From positions 1 to 6,546 of the forward strand of contig CAJARE010000385.1 in assembly GCA_903944255.1 (NCBI GenBank): 6,546 nucleotides of DNA. Direction: 5' to 3'. The position numbers were made by a program, and so were the translations under genes. A model generated the notes under the pieces. It was not told the DNA's origin and searched no databases. It worked only from the letters and a program-made list of their open reading frames with translations. Source of the stretch: an uncultured beta proteobacterium (GTDB taxonomy: Bacteria; Pseudomonadota; Gammaproteobacteria; Burkholderiales; Burkholderiaceae). This document shows, in pieces, positions 6,275-6,546 of this stretch; position 1 is the stretch's first letter; each line of letters opens with the position of its first letter.

Positions 6275-6546
6275 ATGCGACGGATATTAATAACCGGTGG
6301 GACTGGGTTTGTGGGTCGCCGCCTACTTGAGGTTTTGACTCAAACCTGGCCAGAACTAGAGATTTTGGCCGCGGTGCGATCGATGCCAAGCAAACCTTTT
6401 TTAGGGGAGTCTGATAGCCCATCTAAGGTTAAATATGTCACCATCGGCGACATTGGCCCGAATACAGAATGGCCTATCCTCTTGGGGGTAGATGCCGTGA
6501 TTCATTTGGCGGCACGAACCCATGTGATGAAGGAGTCTGCGCCCGA
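6275..6546 (+). CDS. NAD-dependent sugar epimerase/dehydratase (extended SDR), 3' partial
   Basis: The first 90 codons of an extended short-chain dehydrogenase are visible; the rest lies beyond the window. It opens MRRILITGGTGFVGRRLL, a first beta strand plus the GGTGFVG dinucleotide-binding loop (8-14). It continues with the YVTIGDI segment (54-60) at the position of the usual GD(I/L) after strand three, and with DAVIHLAARTHVM (73-85) matching the HLAA motif of nucleotide-sugar epimerases. The HLAAR-HVM wording resembles enzymes annotated as UDP-glucose 4-epimerase-like or WbpV-like UDP-sugar dehydrogenases of O-antigen loci, so a role in making a UDP-sugar precursor is likely. The catalytic YxxxK is outside the window and the exact substrate cannot be assigned. 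ATG 6275 fits the family start, but only a weak AGG precedes it. The frame is open back to 6149, and TTG 6224 has a GAGAG four bases upstream, so a 17-residue longer Ser/Thr-rich N-terminus is possible. Confidence 0.85.
   Translation, partial: MRRILITGGTGFVGRRLLEVLTQTWPELEILAAVRSMPSKPFLGESDSPSKVKYVTIGDIGPNTEWPILLGVDAVIHLAARTHVMKESAP

Noticed and set aside
1..6546. Mobile elements, CRISPR arrays, tRNA or rRNA genes
   Set aside because: No transposase, direct-repeat array, or structural RNA signature was found; the space is almost entirely taken by the genes described.

Overview
The window carries four complete genes and two genes cut by its edges, densely packed. Base composition is moderately AT-rich. 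Gene content (lipid-linked sugar enzymes, membrane O-acyltransferases, a nucleotide-sugar epimerase) points to a surface-polysaccharide or glycan-modification locus of a Gram-negative bacterium. The overall look recalls freshwater Burkholderiaceae such as Polynucleobacter. That taxonomic guess is inference from style; the window holds no phylogenetic marker.

Bases 1-3012 form a tight plus-strand block of three enzymes. They are a UbiA-family phosphoribosyl transferase (5' end outside the window, probably fused to an upstream domain), a DprE1-type FAD oxidase and a DprE2-type short-chain reductase. These match the steps known from mycobacteria for making polyprenyl-phosphoryl-D-arabinose: PRPP is joined to a polyprenyl phosphate, the 5-phosphate is removed, and the ribose is epimerised at C2 by oxidation and then reduction. 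The first two genes overlap by one base. The third follows after 37 bases.

Bases 3024-5024 hold a large acyltransferase, only 11 bases after the reductase and so probably in the same transcript. It has a multi-spanning acyltransferase-3 (AT3) domain and a C-terminal periplasmic SGNH domain (OafA/OafB-like). Facing it at 5051-6118 on the minus strand is a second, stand-alone AT3 acyltransferase. The two stop codons are 26 bases apart.

Bases 6119-6274 are a divergent intergenic region with a weak promoter candidate and a small AT-rich inverted repeat. The start of an NAD-dependent sugar epimerase/dehydratase follows from 6275 and runs off the window.

Taken together, the block should make a lipid-linked D-arabinofuranose donor, and the acyltransferases may decorate the resulting or neighbouring glycan. 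The arabinosyltransferase that would use the donor is not visible. I did not find a wholly new system. The most interesting points are the complete arabinose-donor triad in an apparent Gram-negative glycan locus, and the loss of the benzothiazinone-target cysteine in the DprE1 homologue.
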